A stretch of DNA of 64,000 bases from Rikenellaceae bacterium (GCA_017935625.1 JAGBHC010000009.1:1-64000), one strand, 5' to 3'; shown: positions 16,614 through 26,149, counted from the stretch's first letter. The notes: generated from the letters alone by a model not told the origin. Program-made: numbers and translations.

Positions 16614-18065
16614 CTACTTGAAGTTCTTGTCCAGAGCGGCGGCCATGCCCAGCGCCTCGATATCCTTCACATAGGCCGCTACGGTGGGCACCAGTGCCGG
16701 AACCTGAGCGAGGTCTACGGTCCAGATGTCGCTGTTGGCGACGATTTTGGCCACGGTACCCTCCACGTCGGCGCTGTTCCAGTTATTCTGGATGAAGGCC
16801 ACGTGCTCGGCGGTGTCGTTGGGCGTAAAGCCGCTCTTGCCGCTGTAAAGGGTCAGAAGCGCCGCGAAGGTGAAGAGCTCGCGCTCGGCCACCTTGCCCG
16901 CTTTCTTCCAGTTGTCGAGCACGGTGGGGAAGTTGCGGGTCTCCCACTTGCTGAGCGAGTTGAGCGAAATGGTAGCCAGCATGTGCTTGATGTAGGGGTT
17001 GTAGAAACGCTCCAGAATGCCGGCGGCGAAGCTCTTCAGCTCGGCCTGGTCCTCCTCAATCATGGGGATGACCTCCTCGGCGACCATCGTGTTGATGAAC
17101 TTCTCGATGGCCTTGTTGTTGAAGGCGTCCATCACGGTCTGGCATCCCATCTGCAGGCCGATGGGCACCATGCCGGTGTGCGAACCGTTGAGGATGCGCA
17201 CCTTCTTGTCGCGGAACTGCTTGATGGAAGGCATGTAGACCACGTGCAGACCGGCCTTGTCCAGCGGCAGCACCTGCTGCACCTTCTTGTAGCCGGGACC
17301 GCCGATGGCCCACAGGTGATAGAACTCGGCCTTCACCACCAGGTTGTCGTCGAAGCCGATTTCCTCCTTAATCTGGTCGATGTTCTCGCGGGGGAAGCCC
17401 GGGACGATGCGGTCCACCAGCGTGTCGCAGAAGTGGCAGTTCTCCTCCACCCACTTGATGAAGTCGTCGCCCAGCTTGTTGTACTCGGCATGCTTGAGCA
17501 CATATTCGCGCAGGGTCGAACCGTTGTTCTCGATGAGCTCGCAGCAGATGATGCAGAGTCCCTTCGAGGGGTCGCCGTTGAAGTGTTTGAAACGCTTGTA
17601 GAGCAGGGCGGTCATCTTGGCCGGATAGCTCTTGGGCGGGCAGGCGGTCAGGTCGTCGCCCTCTTCGTAACGGATACCGGCCTCGGTGGTGTTGGAGACG
17701 GTCATCTCCAGCTCGGGGCTCAGGAAATAGTGCTCGTAGCGCGCATAGTCCTCGTAGGGGTTGAACGAATCCATCACGCTCTTCACCAGACGGATGTCCT
17801 TGGCGGGTTTCTTGTTCTCGATGCCCTCCAGATAGACGTGGTACATGTTGTCCTGCGCATGGAGCAGGTCAATCATCTTCAACACGTTCTTCTGCTCGTC
17901 GATAATGGGCTGCACGATGGCTACGCCGGCGTTCATCACGCCCTTTTCGTTGGCGATATCGATTTGCCAGTCCACGAACGCACGCAGGAAGTTGCCCTCG
18001 CCGAACTGCAGAATCTTGACGGGGCGCTCGACCTTCTCGACAGTCGTTTTATTCAGCTTTTTCAT
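16614..18065 (-). CDS. uxaB: Tagaturonate reductase (altronate oxidoreductase)
   Basis: A 483-residue NAD-dependent mannitol-dehydrogenase-family enzyme that reduces D-tagaturonate to D-altronate. The N-terminal Rossmann motif is VKILQFGEGNFLRAFVDWQI (about 17). The catalytic lysine region is seen in KVRILNGSHTGMVPIGLQMG. UxaB is favoured over the fructuronate reductase UxuB by its neighbours uxaA and uxaC and by the N-terminal FGEGNFLRAF. It is 63 nt downstream of exuT on the same strand. Confidence 0.93.
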   Translation of the reverse strand: MKKLNKTTVEKVERPVKILQFGEGNFLRAFVDWQIDIANEKGVMNAGVAIVQPIIDEQKNVLKMIDLLHAQDNMYHVYLEGIENKKPAKDIRLVKSVMDSFNPYEDYARYEHYFLSPELEMTVSNTTEAGIRYEEGDDLTACPPKSYPAKMTALLYKRFKHFNGDPSKGLCIICCELIENNGSTLREYVLKHAEYNKLGDDFIKWVEENCHFCDTLVDRIVPGFPRENIDQIKEEIGFDDNLVVKAEFYHLWAIGGPGYKKVQQVLPLDKAGLHVVYMPSIKQFRDKKVRILNGSHTGMVPIGLQMGCQTVMDAFNNKAIEKFINTMVAEEVIPMIEEDQAELKSFAAGILERFYNPYIKHMLATISLNSLSKWETRNFPTVLDNWKKAGKVAERELFTFAALLTLYSGKSGFTPNDTAEHVAFIQNNWNSADVEGTVAKIVANSDIWTVDLAQVPALVPTVAAYVKDIEALGMAAALDKNFK

Positions 18066-18128
18066 TTTCTATTTCTCAAAAAACTTGTTCTTCGTAAAAA
18101 AATGTTCGTTACACGGCCCGGAGAACGG

Positions 18129-19616
18129 TTAGTCCTCCAGCACGATAGGTTTGTACTTGGGAACCAAGGTCTTCATTATCGACCAGGCGATGATGTAGGC
18201 CACGGCGCAGACACAGAATACAATCATGTAACCGGCCTGCTTGCCCTCGAATCCCATGAACGAGAACTGGGCGCCGGCCTGCTCGGAGTAGGTGAACAGC
18301 GCACCGGCTCCCTTGTTGATGAGGTAGGAACCCACACCGCCGGCCATACCGCCGATACCGGTGATGGTCGCGATGGCGCTCTTGGGGAACATGTCGCCGA
18401 TGGTCGAGAAGAGGTTCGCCGACCAGGCCTGGTGTCCCGCACCGGCCAGACCGATGATGATGGCGGGCCACCACACCGAAACGGCGCCGGCGCTCTGCGC
18501 GAAGAGTGCGGGCAGGGGCAGGAAAGCGAAGATGAGCATCGCCAGCATACGTCCCGCATAGGGGTTCATGCCCTTCTTGTCCACGAACAGCTTGGGCAGA
18601 TAGCCGCCGAAGATGGAGAGGACGGTCACGATGGCATAGAGGGTGATGATGAGGGCGATACCCATTCCCGAACTGGACGAATAGCCGTACTGGTCGGAGA
18701 AGTAGGCCGGAGCCCAGAACAGGTAGAACCACCACACGCCGTCGGTGAAGAACTTGCCGGTGATGAACGACCAGGTCTGACGGTAGGTGAAGCAGCGCCA
18801 GAAGGAAATCTTCTTCTCCTGCTTCTCCTCTACGGCCGCGGGCTGTGCGCCTTCGGCATCGTCCTGGTGGATATACTCCAGCTCGGCCGCATTCACGTGT
18901 TTCGACTTTTCGGGTTTCTCATACATGAAAATCCAGAAGCCCATCCACAGGAAGCCGAGCGCACCGATAATCACGAAGGCCATCTCCCAGCCGCCGCCGA
19001 TGCCCTTGTCCTTGAAGTACTGGGCCAGCAGGGGAATGGTGGCGGGAGCCACCAGCGCGCCCACCGACGCACCGGCATTGAAGATGGAGGTGGCGAAAGC
19101 GCGGTCTTTCTTGGGGAAGTACTCGGCGGTCACCTTGATGGCTGCGGGGAAGTTGCCCGCCTCGCCCAGCGCCAGGATGCAGCGGGCCGCCAGGAAGAGC
19201 CACACGCTCGTGGAGGCGATGGCCAGCGCAGCGGCCGAACCGCTCTCGACGGCGGTCATGGCGGAAGCCGACTCGAAGCCCTCGATGTGTACGGTCAGCC
19301 AGCCGCAGGCGCCGTGAACGCAGGCGCCTGCGCTCCACACGCCGATGGCCCAGAGGTAACCCTTCTTGGTTCCCATCCAGTCCACGAAACGGCCTGCGAA
19401 GAGCATGCACACGGCGTAGATAATCGAAAAGACGGCGGTGATGTTGCCGTAGTCGGCATCGGTCCAGTGGAACTCGGGAGCGATGAAGTCTTTCCAGGTA
19501 AGCGACAACACCTGACGGTCCATGTAATTGACGGTGGTCGCCACGAAGAGCAACACACACATCCACCAGCGCCAGTTTGTCATCAGTTTAGTAGTAGTCG
19601 ATGATGAATTTGCCAT
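18129..19616 (-). CDS. exuT: Hexuronate MFS transporter
   Basis: A 495-residue inner-membrane transporter with about 12 helices, of the anion:cation symporter branch of the major facilitator superfamily. Signatures are NYMDRQVLSLTWKDF in helix 1 and GRFVDWMGTKKGY between helices 2 and 3. A long, charged, Glu/Gln-rich cytoplasmic loop (about residues 230-270, YEKPEKSKHVNAAELEYIHQ onward) separates the two halves. ExuT imports galacturonate or glucuronate with protons. Context inside uxaC-kdgK-kdgA-exuT-uxaB-uxaA fixes the substrate class. Confidence 0.9.
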   Translation of the reverse strand: MANSSSTTTKLMTNWRWWMCVLLFVATTVNYMDRQVLSLTWKDFIAPEFHWTDADYGNITAVFSIIYAVCMLFAGRFVDWMGTKKGYLWAIGVWSAGACVHGACGWLTVHIEGFESASAMTAVESGSAAALAIASTSVWLFLAARCILALGEAGNFPAAIKVTAEYFPKKDRAFATSIFNAGASVGALVAPATIPLLAQYFKDKGIGGGWEMAFVIIGALGFLWMGFWIFMYEKPEKSKHVNAAELEYIHQDDAEGAQPAAVEEKQEKKISFWRCFTYRQTWSFITGKFFTDGVWWFYLFWAPAYFSDQYGYSSSSGMGIALIITLYAIVTVLSIFGGYLPKLFVDKKGMNPYAGRMLAMLIFAFLPLPALFAQSAGAVSVWWPAIIIGLAGAGHQAWSANLFSTIGDMFPKSAIATITGIGGMAGGVGSYLINKGAGALFTYSEQAGAQFSFMGFEGKQAGYMIVFCVCAVAYIIAWSIMKTLVPKYKPIVLED

Positions 19617-19663
19617 TTATTGAATCTGTTTTAAGTTCGAATTTCGGGTCTGGAATCTTTCCG

Positions 19664-20332
19664 TTATTTTCTGGCTTCGGCGATATACCCCAGCGCCTCC
19701 TTGCACTTGGCGGTCACATAGGCCCAGTCGCCCTTGGCAACCACCTCCTTGGGGAAGAGTTTCGAGCCCATGCCCACGCAGAATACGCCGGCCTTGAACC
19801 ACGAGGTGAGGTTCTCCTTGTCGGGCGACACGCCGCCGGTGACCATAATCTTCGACCAGGGGCAGGGAGCCATCAGTCCCTTCACCATGTTCGGGCCGTA
19901 GACGTCGCCGGGGAAGAGCTTGGTCAAATCGCAACCCAGCTCCTGGGCCTTGCCGATTTCCGACACGGTGCCGCAGCCGGGGCAGTAGGGAACCAGACGG
20001 CGGTTGCAGACGGGTGCGATTTCGGGGTTGAAGAGCGGGCCGACCACAAAGTTGGCGCCCAGCTGGATGTAGAGCGCTGCCGTGGCGGGGTCCACCACCG
20101 AGCCGATGCCCAGTGCCAGTTCGGGGCACTCTTTGGCCGCCCACTTCACCAGTTCGCCGAACACCTCCTGTGCGAAATCGCCGCGGTTGGTGAATTCGAA
20201 CGCACGCACGCCGCCCTCGTAGCAGGCCTTCACCACGTTCTTCGCCACCTCGACATCCTTGTGATAGAATACCGGAACCATACCGGTCTCGCCGATTTTC
20301 TTCAGCACGGCGATTTTATCGAATTTTGCCAT
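19664..20332 (-). CDS. kdgA: KDPG / 4-hydroxy-2-oxoglutarate aldolase
   Basis: A 222-residue class I aldolase that cleaves 2-keto-3-deoxy-6-phosphogluconate into pyruvate and glyceraldehyde 3-phosphate, the last step of hexuronate breakdown. The Schiff-base lysine lies in [10 protein letters not shown] (equivalent of the KFFPAE motif). The catalytic glutamate is in [10 protein letters not shown] and the phosphate site in [13 protein letters not shown]. It follows kdgK by 100 nt with an intervening hairpin. Also called eda. Confidence 0.93.
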   Translation of the reverse strand: MAKFDKIAVLKKIGETGMVPVFYHKDVEVAKNVVKACYEGGVRAFEFTNRGDFAQEVFGELVKWAAKECPELALGIGSVVDPATAALYIQLGANFVVGPLFNPEIAPVCNRRLVPYCPGCGTVSEIGKAQELGCDLTKLFPGDVYGPNMVKGLMAPCPWSKIMVTGGVSPDKENLTSWFKAGVFCVGMGSKLFPKEVVAKGDWAYVTAKCKEALGYIAEARK

Positions 20333-20374
20333 TTCAAATCTCTGTTTTAACGTATATTCATAAAAATATGTAAA

Positions 20375-20404
20375 CCTGCGGGAGCGGCGGGACCGCCCCG
20401 CAGG
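20375..20404 (-). terminator. Hairpin between kdgK and kdgA
   Basis: CCTGCGGG and CCCGCAGG form an 8-bp stem, followed on the minus strand by TTTACATATTTTT. It resembles a weak terminator or an mRNA processing/stability hairpin. Confidence 0.5.
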
Positions 20405-20432
20405 CGTCGAACCTTTCGGACCGTGAGGCGCA

Positions 20433-21455
20433 CTAACGCTGTACGCGGCCGTTGGCGTTGCCGCCGGCCAGACTCTCGACCTCCTCCACGGAGACCATGT
20501 TGAAGTCGCCGTTGATGGTGTGCTTGAGAGCCGATGCGGCCACCGCGAACTCCAGCGCCTCGCCCTGGGTGGGTTTGGTCAGCAGACCGTGGATGATGCC
20601 GCCCGAGAACGAGTCGCCGCCGCCCACGCGGTCGATGATGGGGTTGATGTCGTAGCGCTTGGAGGTGTAGAACTCCTTGCCGTCGTAAATCATGGCCTTC
20701 CAGCCGTTGTGCGTAGCCGAGAAGCTCTCGCGCAGGGTGGAAATCACATACTTGAAGCCGAACTCCTTCATCATCTGCTCGAAGATGCCCTTGTAGCCTT
20801 CGGCATCGGTGTTGCCGCCCTCGACATCCGCATCGGGTTTGAAGCCCAGGCAGAGCTCCGCATCCTCCTCGTTACCGATGCACACGTCCACGTACTGCAT
20901 CAGAGGGCGCATGATGGACTGGGCTTTCTCCTTGGTCCAAAGTTTCTTGCGGAAGTTGAGGTCCACCGAAACGGTCACGCCGTGACGCTTCGCGGCCTCG
21001 CAGGCCAGACGGGTCAGTTCGGCCGCCTTGTCGGAGATGGCGGGGGTGATGCCCGACCAGTGGAACCAGTCGGCACCCTCCATGATGGCATCGAAGTCGA
21101 AGTCCGACGGGTCGGCTTCGGCAATCGAGGAGTGCGCACGGTCGTAAATCACCTTGCTCGGACGCATCGAAGCACCCGTCTCCAGGTAGTAGATGCCCAC
21201 GCGGTCGCCGCCGCGGGCGATGAAGTCGGTCTTCACGCCGAACTTGCGCAGGGCATTGACTGCCGACTGACCGATTTCGTGTTTGGGAAGTTTGGTTACG
21301 AAATAGGCATCGTGACCGTAATTGGCACAGCTGACGGCCACGTTGGCCTCGCCGCCGCCGTAAACGACATCGAACACATCCGACTGCACGAAACGTCTGT
21401 TTCCGGGAGTCGATAATCTGAGCATGATTTCGCCCAAAGTTACTACTTTTTTCAT
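20433..21455 (-). CDS. kdgK: 2-keto-3-deoxygluconate kinase
   Basis: A 340-residue PfkB/ribokinase-family sugar kinase that phosphorylates 2-keto-3-deoxygluconate to KDPG with ATP. The N-terminal glycine motif is [17 protein letters not shown]. The C-terminal signature [18 protein letters not shown] holds the catalytic aspartate. The protein is slightly longer than E. coli KdgK (309), as in Bacteroidetes. It sits 99 nt downstream of uxaC. Confidence 0.93.
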   Translation of the reverse strand: MKKVVTLGEIMLRLSTPGNRRFVQSDVFDVVYGGGEANVAVSCANYGHDAYFVTKLPKHEIGQSAVNALRKFGVKTDFIARGGDRVGIYYLETGASMRPSKVIYDRAHSSIAEADPSDFDFDAIMEGADWFHWSGITPAISDKAAELTRLACEAAKRHGVTVSVDLNFRKKLWTKEKAQSIMRPLMQYVDVCIGNEEDAELCLGFKPDADVEGGNTDAEGYKGIFEQMMKEFGFKYVISTLRESFSATHNGWKAMIYDGKEFYTSKRYDINPIIDRVGGGDSFSGGIIHGLLTKPTQGEALEFAVAASALKHTINGDFNMVSVEEVESLAGGNANGRVQR

Positions 21456-21554
21456 ATCAATATAACTGATTAACTGTTCTTTTCACTCTTTATTTTTCCT
21501 GTTCCGGGAAGTGGGGCGCGCCCCGCTCTCCCCGCTGCCGGGACACTGCCGCGG

Positions 21555-22961
21555 TCAGAAGTTGAAATAGTTCTTGGCGTTGTTGTAGGAGATGTTCTCC
21601 ACCATCCGGCCGATGAAGTCGAGTTCGCTGGCGGGCAGCAGACCGTTCTCCACGTCGTTGCCGATGAGGTTGCAGAGCGTGCGGCGGAAATACTCGTGAC
21701 GCGGGTAGCTCAAGAAGCTGCGCGAGTCGGTGAGCATGCCCACGAAACGGCTCAGCAGGCCCAGCACCGAGAGGGCGTTCATCTGCTTCTCCATGCCGTC
21801 CTTCTGGTCGAGGAACCACCAGCCGCTGCCGAACTGGAGCTTGCCGGCGATGCGGCCGTCCTGGAAGTTGCCAATCATGGTGGCGATGAGTTCGTTGTCG
21901 CGCGGGTTGAGGTTGTAGATGATGGTCTTGGTGAGTTTGTCCTGCCGGTCGAGCATGTTGAGGAACTTGGACATCGACTTGGCCACGGTGAAGTCGCCTA
22001 TCGAGTCGAAGCCGGTGTCGGGACCGAGCTGGGCGAACATGCGGCCGTTGTTGTTGCGGATGGCTCCGTAGTGGAACTGCTGGGTCCAGCCCTTCTCCCA
22101 GTCCATCACGGCGAACTCCACCATCATGGCGGTCTTGAACTTGAGAATCTCCTCGCGGGTGAGCGGGGTGCCGCCGTAGACCTTGTTGAAAATCGCATCG
22201 ACCTCGGCCTGGGTGTAATCCTCGGCGTAGAACTCCTCGATTCCGTGGTCGGAGAGGCGGCAGCCTACGCTGGCGAAGAAGTCGTGGCGCACCTTGAGGG
22301 CGGCAATCACGTCGGCGAAGCAGGAAATCGAGACGCCCGACACCTCGGAGAGCTTCTCCATGTAGGCGCGGAAATCGGCGGGAACCTCCACGGCCATCGC
22401 CTTGTCGGGACGCCAGGTGGGCAGCATGCGCACCCCGAAGTTATCGCGGGCCACCTTCAGGTGGTGCTCCAGCGAATCCACGGGGTCGTCGGTGGTGCAG
22501 ACCACCTCCACGTTGTAGTGCTTCATCAGGCCGCGGGCCGAATACTCCGGCGTGCGGAGCATGGCGGTGCAGTGGTCGTATATCTCGCGGGCGGTGGAGG
22601 GGTTGAGCAGCTTGGTGACGCCGAAAGCGGTCTTCAGCTCGAGATGCGTCCAGTGGTAGAGCGGGTTGCGCATGGTGTAGGGCACGGTCTCGGCCCACTT
22701 CTCGAACTTCTCCCAGTCGGTGGTGTCCTTTCCGGTGCAGAAGCGCTCGTCCACGCCGTTGGTGCGCATCGCACGCCACTTGTAGTGGTCGCCTTCGAGC
22801 CATATCTTGGAGAGATTGTCGAAGCGGTGGTCGTTGGCCACGTATTCCGGAATCAGATGGCAGTGGTAGTCGATGATGGGCATCTTCGCCGCATGCTCGT
22901 GATAGAGACGCCGTGCAGTTTCGGTCTGCAACAGAAAGTCGTCGTCGTTGAATGCTTTCAT
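21555..22961 (-). CDS. uxaC: Uronate (glucuronate/galacturonate) isomerase
   Basis: A 468-residue TIM-barrel enzyme of the amidohydrolase superfamily that isomerises galacturonate to tagaturonate and glucuronate to fructuronate, the entry step of the pathway. The metal motif DYHCHLIPEYVANDHRFDNL begins at about residue 29. WEKGWTQQFHYGAIRNNN and GFDSIGDF are further family motifs. The ATG at 22961 matches family length; an upstream open frame is only the GC-rich leader. It is the first gene of the minus-strand uronate operon and diverges from kduI. Confidence 0.95.
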   Translation of the reverse strand: MKAFNDDDFLLQTETARRLYHEHAAKMPIIDYHCHLIPEYVANDHRFDNLSKIWLEGDHYKWRAMRTNGVDERFCTGKDTTDWEKFEKWAETVPYTMRNPLYHWTHLELKTAFGVTKLLNPSTAREIYDHCTAMLRTPEYSARGLMKHYNVEVVCTTDDPVDSLEHHLKVARDNFGVRMLPTWRPDKAMAVEVPADFRAYMEKLSEVSGVSISCFADVIAALKVRHDFFASVGCRLSDHGIEEFYAEDYTQAEVDAIFNKVYGGTPLTREEILKFKTAMMVEFAVMDWEKGWTQQFHYGAIRNNNGRMFAQLGPDTGFDSIGDFTVAKSMSKFLNMLDRQDKLTKTIIYNLNPRDNELIATMIGNFQDGRIAGKLQFGSGWWFLDQKDGMEKQMNALSVLGLLSRFVGMLTDSRSFLSYPRHEYFRRTLCNLIGNDVENGLLPASELDFIGRMVENISYNNAKNYFNF

Positions 22962-23105
22962 TTCGTATATTCTGTTTAGTATTGATTTGTATTCGCTTGC
23001 GTTCCACTCCACGTTCCGGTGCCGCGGCCGGCGCCTTGCGCACACCCCGCACACCGACGACCGGAGACCAGCTTCCGAAAAGCGCCCCGGTACGTATATT
23101 TGTGG

Positions 23106-23113
23106 TAAAGATA
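23106..23113 (-). promoter_or_regulatory. Candidate -7 box of the uxaC operon
   Basis: TATCTTTA on the minus strand, one mismatch from TAnnTTTG, 145 nt upstream of uxaC, with a TTTG 22 nt upstream. A plus-strand TATATTTG at 23095-23102 lies next to it, so this AT-rich region may hold divergent promoters. Confidence 0.4.
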
Positions 23114-23215
23114 GCAAAAAATATCCATCCGCAGACAAAAAACGGAGATAAAATTACACAATCGCCGCCCGGCGCTCCGAAAAGCGCTTTTTTTCTCTTT
23201 TCCGTCCCCGAAGAA

Positions 23216-23246
23216 TTGGAAAATTCAATAAAAAGAGCCACCTTTG
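23216..23246 (+). promoter_or_regulatory. kduI promoter
   Basis: TTGG at 23216-23219, a 19-nt spacer and CACCTTTG at 23239-23246 (one mismatch from TAnnTTTG) lie 110 nt upstream of kduI. Confidence 0.55.
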
Positions 23247-23355
23247 TAAATTACTCGGACAATGGGACGACTCCTCCCCCGCCGCTCCGTTCCCACGACG
23301 GCGGATGTTCCGCGGAAAAGAACGAATTAACTTTTTAAATACGTAACGAATCACT

Positions 23356-24198
23356 ATGAAAACGAATTGCCAGGTAAGGTACTCTTCGCATCAGGACGAC
23401 GCGAAGCATTACGACACTGCGACTTTGCGCAAACACTATTTGGTTGAGAATCTGATGGTAGCCGACGAGGTGAACATGGTCTACTCCATGTTCGACCGCA
23501 TTCTGGTGGGCGGCGCCGTTCCCGTGAAGGAGAGCCTTCCGCTGGAGGCTCCCGAAGTGCTGCGGGCCGATTTCTTCACCGAGCGCCGCGAACTGGGCAT
23601 CATCAACGTGGGCGGCGCCGGACAGGTGACCGTGGACGACAAGACCTACGACCTCGACTACAAGGAGGGCCTCTACGTGGGCCGCGGCAACAAGAAAATC
23701 AGCTTCGCCAGCAAGGACGCCGCCAAACCCGCCCTGTTCTACTTCAACTCGGCACCGGCGCACACCGCCTATCCCGACAAGCTGGTGACCAAGAAGGACG
23801 CCGTGGTGATGGAGCTGGGCTCGCTGGAGGGCAGCAACGCACGCACCATCAACCGCATCATCGTCAAGGAGGTGCTCCCCACCTGCCAGCTGCAGATGGG
23901 CATGACCGAGCTCAAGCCGGGCAGCACCTGGAACACCATGCCCGCCCACACCCACGAGCGCCGCATGGAGGTCTACTTCTACTTCGAAGTACCCGAGGAC
24001 CAGGCCGTATGCCACTTCATGGGCGAGCCTCAGGAGACCCGTCACATCTGGATGCACAACAACCAGGCGGTCATCTCCCCGCAGTGGAGCATCCACTCGG
24101 CCTGCGCCACCAGCAACTACACCTTCATCTGGGGCATGGCCGGCGAAAACCTCGACTACAACGACATGGACTGGTGCGCTACCACCGACCTCAGATAG
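23356..24198 (+). CDS. kduI: 5-keto-4-deoxyuronate isomerase
   Basis: A 280-residue zinc-dependent cupin enzyme that converts 5-keto-4-deoxyuronate (from unsaturated uronates released by lyases) to 2,5-diketo-3-deoxygluconate. The histidine/glutamate zinc site is seen in MPAHTHERRMEVYFYFEV and the C-terminal ISPQWSIHS region. HYLVENLMVADEVNMVYSMF is the typical N-terminal segment. KduD, the next enzyme, is not in the window. It diverges from uxaC and precedes a DUF4861 lipoprotein by 45 nt. Confidence 0.95.
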   Translation: MKTNCQVRYSSHQDDAKHYDTATLRKHYLVENLMVADEVNMVYSMFDRILVGGAVPVKESLPLEAPEVLRADFFTERRELGIINVGGAGQVTVDDKTYDLDYKEGLYVGRGNKKISFASKDAAKPALFYFNSAPAHTAYPDKLVTKKDAVVMELGSLEGSNARTINRIIVKEVLPTCQLQMGMTELKPGSTWNTMPAHTHERRMEVYFYFEVPEDQAVCHFMGEPQETRHIWMHNNQAVISPQWSIHSACATSNYTFIWGMAGENLDYNDMDWCATTDLR

Positions 24199-24243
24199 CA
24201 GCCGCGAACCGATAAGTCACACAACAGAATTACAGCTAAGGAT

Positions 24244-25371
24244 ATGAAAAAGTGGTTCATTCTGGCCGCCGCAGCGATGCTGGCCGGCTGCAGCCCCAAA
24301 CCCGTGGCAATGCACATCGAAGTGGCCAACCCCACCGACAGCGAACGCAAGCTGGAGACCGTGGAGGTGGCATGGAACACCGTAACCGAAAAGCTCGGCC
24401 AGGCCGCCGTTCCGGGCGGCGTGGTGGTCTACGACCAGGCCGGTGCCGAAATCCCCTCGCAGGTCCTCTACAACGGCGGCAGCGAACCCGTGTCGCTCAT
24501 CTTCCAGGCCACCGTAGCCCCCGAAGGCACGGCCGCCTACACCGTTGAAGCCGGCACTCCGGCCGAATACCCCGTACAGGCATACGGCCGCTACGTGCCC
24601 GAGCGCATGGACGACTACGCCTGGGAGAACAACCTGGTGGCAGGCCGTCTCTACGGCCCCGCGCTGGAGGTGGAGCTCGTCACCCCGGGCATCGACGTGT
24701 GGGTGAAGTGCACCGACAAGCTGGTCATCGACGAGTGGTTCGCCAAAGCCGACTACCACCACAACTACGGCGACGGCATGGATTGCTACAAGGTGGGTCC
24801 GACCCTCGGCGGCGGCGCCTGCGCCCCCTACATGGGCGACAAACTGTGGCTGAGCCGCAACTACGCCACCCAGCAGAATCTGGACAACGGCCCCATCCGC
24901 ACCAGCGTGCGGCTGACCTACGCTCCGTTCCAGGCCGGCGACGACACCGTATCGCTGACCAAGGTCATCAGCCTCGACGCCAACACCCGCTTCAGCAAGA
25001 TGGTGAACACCTATGAGGGCGACTTCGAGACGATGCCCGTAGCGGCCGGCGACATCAGGCACGACGTGAAGGGCACGGCCACCGGCGACGACTGGGCCGC
25101 CATGACCGAAGCGGCTTCCGACACCGACGACCCCGTGCGCGACGGCGACATCTCGCTGGCCATCGTGATGCCCGGCGCCACCTCCGTTTCGACCGACAAC
25201 GAGAGCGGTCACATGCTGGTCATCGGTCAGGCCGAGAACGGCAAACCGCTCACCTACTGGTCGGGAACGGCCTGGAGCGGTGCGGGAGTAGCCGATATCG
25301 ACGCCTGGAAAGCCATCGTCGAGGCCCAGGCCGAGGCGGTCGCCAACCCGCTGATTGTAACCGTCAAGTAA
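24244..25371 (+). CDS. DUF4861-family lipoprotein
   Basis: A 375-residue predicted lipoprotein (lipobox MLAGC, Cys 16). The sequence matches DUF4861, a Bacteroidetes family common in pectin and alginate loci and without a reaction I can assign. Notable segments are MDDYAWENNLVAGRLYGPAL and a His-rich DYHHNYGDGMDCYKVGPTLG that looks like a ligand or metal site. It is cotranscribed with kduI (45-nt gap) and ends at a strong terminator. As inference it may bind or process unsaturated uronate oligosaccharides in the periplasm. Confidence 0.75.
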   Translation: MKKWFILAAAAMLAGCSPKPVAMHIEVANPTDSERKLETVEVAWNTVTEKLGQAAVPGGVVVYDQAGAEIPSQVLYNGGSEPVSLIFQATVAPEGTAAYTVEAGTPAEYPVQAYGRYVPERMDDYAWENNLVAGRLYGPALEVELVTPGIDVWVKCTDKLVIDEWFAKADYHHNYGDGMDCYKVGPTLGGGACAPYMGDKLWLSRNYATQQNLDNGPIRTSVRLTYAPFQAGDDTVSLTKVISLDANTRFSKMVNTYEGDFETMPVAAGDIRHDVKGTATGDDWAAMTEAASDTDDPVRDGDISLAIVMPGATSVSTDNESGHMLVIGQAENGKPLTYWSGTAWSGAGVADIDAWKAIVEAQAEAVANPLIVTVK

Positions 25372-25391
25372 CGACGACCCGTCACTTCTGA

Positions 25392-25431
25392 CGAAGGGCG
25401 GCCTTTTCGAAGGGGCCGCCCTTCGTCTTTT
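25392..25431 (+). terminator. Terminator of the kduI operon
   Basis: CGAAGGGCGGCC and GGCCGCCCTTCG form a 12-bp stem, followed by TCTTTT, 20 nt after the stop codon. Confidence 0.85.
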
Positions 25432-25708
25432 CGGGACTTCCGGCCCCTCGCCCCGCTCCGGAGCGTTACCGCACATTCCGCTCTCCGCACGGCATCCTGC
25501 ACACCGGACAGGAAGAGCCCCGTCTCCTCCCGCCCCCACTCCGCCCCCGGCCCGCACGGCACCGAAGCGCCGGGAAAGGACGGAACACCGGAACGGGACA
25601 TCGAGAATAAGGAGCCGCGAACAGCGGGGACGGGCAGACCGAACGCCGGAAAAACGGGCGAAGGACGGGGAAACGGACCAGGGGCGGGACGGACCAGGGG
25701 CGGGAAAA
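25432..25708. other. GC-rich spacer with no gene seen
   Basis: Low-complexity GC-rich sequence with short repeats (for example two GGGGCGGGA tracts near 25681 and 25698). I find no promoter, RNA or conserved coding frame here. Confidence 0.5.
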
Positions 25709-25740
25709 CGAAGAAGCCGCCCGAAAAACGGACGGCTTCG
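25709..25740 (-). terminator. Terminator of rnpB
   Basis: On the minus strand GAAGCCGTCCG and CGGGCGGCTTC form an 11-bp stem with a T5 loop, followed by TTCGTTTT, just after the RNase P RNA 3' end. Confidence 0.75.
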
Positions 25741-25748
25741 TAAAAGAG

Positions 25749-26129
25749 GACAGCGGGGCGTATAAGCCGGGTTCTGTACCCGGACGAGCCGGGCCTCTAC
25801 CATTTATCTGAGCGATACGGTCACCCGCACGCTTATCAGCAACCTACCCCTCGACTCGGGCGAGCAACCCTGATAGCGTCGATATACACGGTCTTGCAAC
25901 CCGTCAGGCGTACTGCCGGAGCGTGTCGCCACCTCCGCGGTGGGCTCTTACCCCACCTTTTCACCCTTACCCTTGCGGGCGGTCGTTCTCTGTTACGCTT
26001 CTACACCCTCACGGACGTCTTCGGTTAGGAAGGACGGCGCTCTGCGTTGCCCGGACTTTCCTCTCCCCCTGAAAGGTTTGACCCGCGAGGGCCACTTCTT
26101 CGGGGCAGCGGTAGAGCCTCCCCGCTGTC
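25749..26129 (-). ncRNA. rnpB: RNase P RNA (class A)
   Basis: The catalytic RNA that removes 5' leaders from pre-tRNAs. The ends pair perfectly as helix P1 (GACAGCGGGG with CCCCGCTGTC). Near the 5' end is the conserved GAGAGGAAAGTCCGGGC (CR-I). Further on are GAGGGTGTAGAAGCG, the AAAGGTGGGGTAAGAGCCCA block and, near the 3' end, the tRNA-CCA-interacting region ending ACAGAACCCGGCTTA. Length of about 380 nt is normal for class A. A perfect TATTTTTG promoter element lies 12 nt upstream. Confidence 0.96.
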
Positions 26130-26141
26130 GTTTGCAACGCA

Positions 26142-26149
26142 CAAAAATA
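26142..26149 (-). promoter_or_regulatory. -7 box of rnpB
   Basis: TATTTTTG on the minus strand ends 12 nt before the P1 helix, the expected distance to the RNA 5' end. Confidence 0.7.

Noticed and set aside
13911..19604. A very long open frame (about 1,900 codons) on the plus strand opposite the uronate operon
   Set aside because: It is antisense to six well-recognised genes and has His/Val/Gly/Leu-rich composition typical of reverse-frame reading of GC-rich codons. No domain or start signal is seen.
21500..21545. Hairpin TGTTCCGG/CCGGGACA with inner GGGGCGCGCCCC after uxaC as a terminator
   Set aside because: On the minus strand it is followed by an A-rich, not T-rich, tract, so it does not fit an intrinsic terminator for uxaC.
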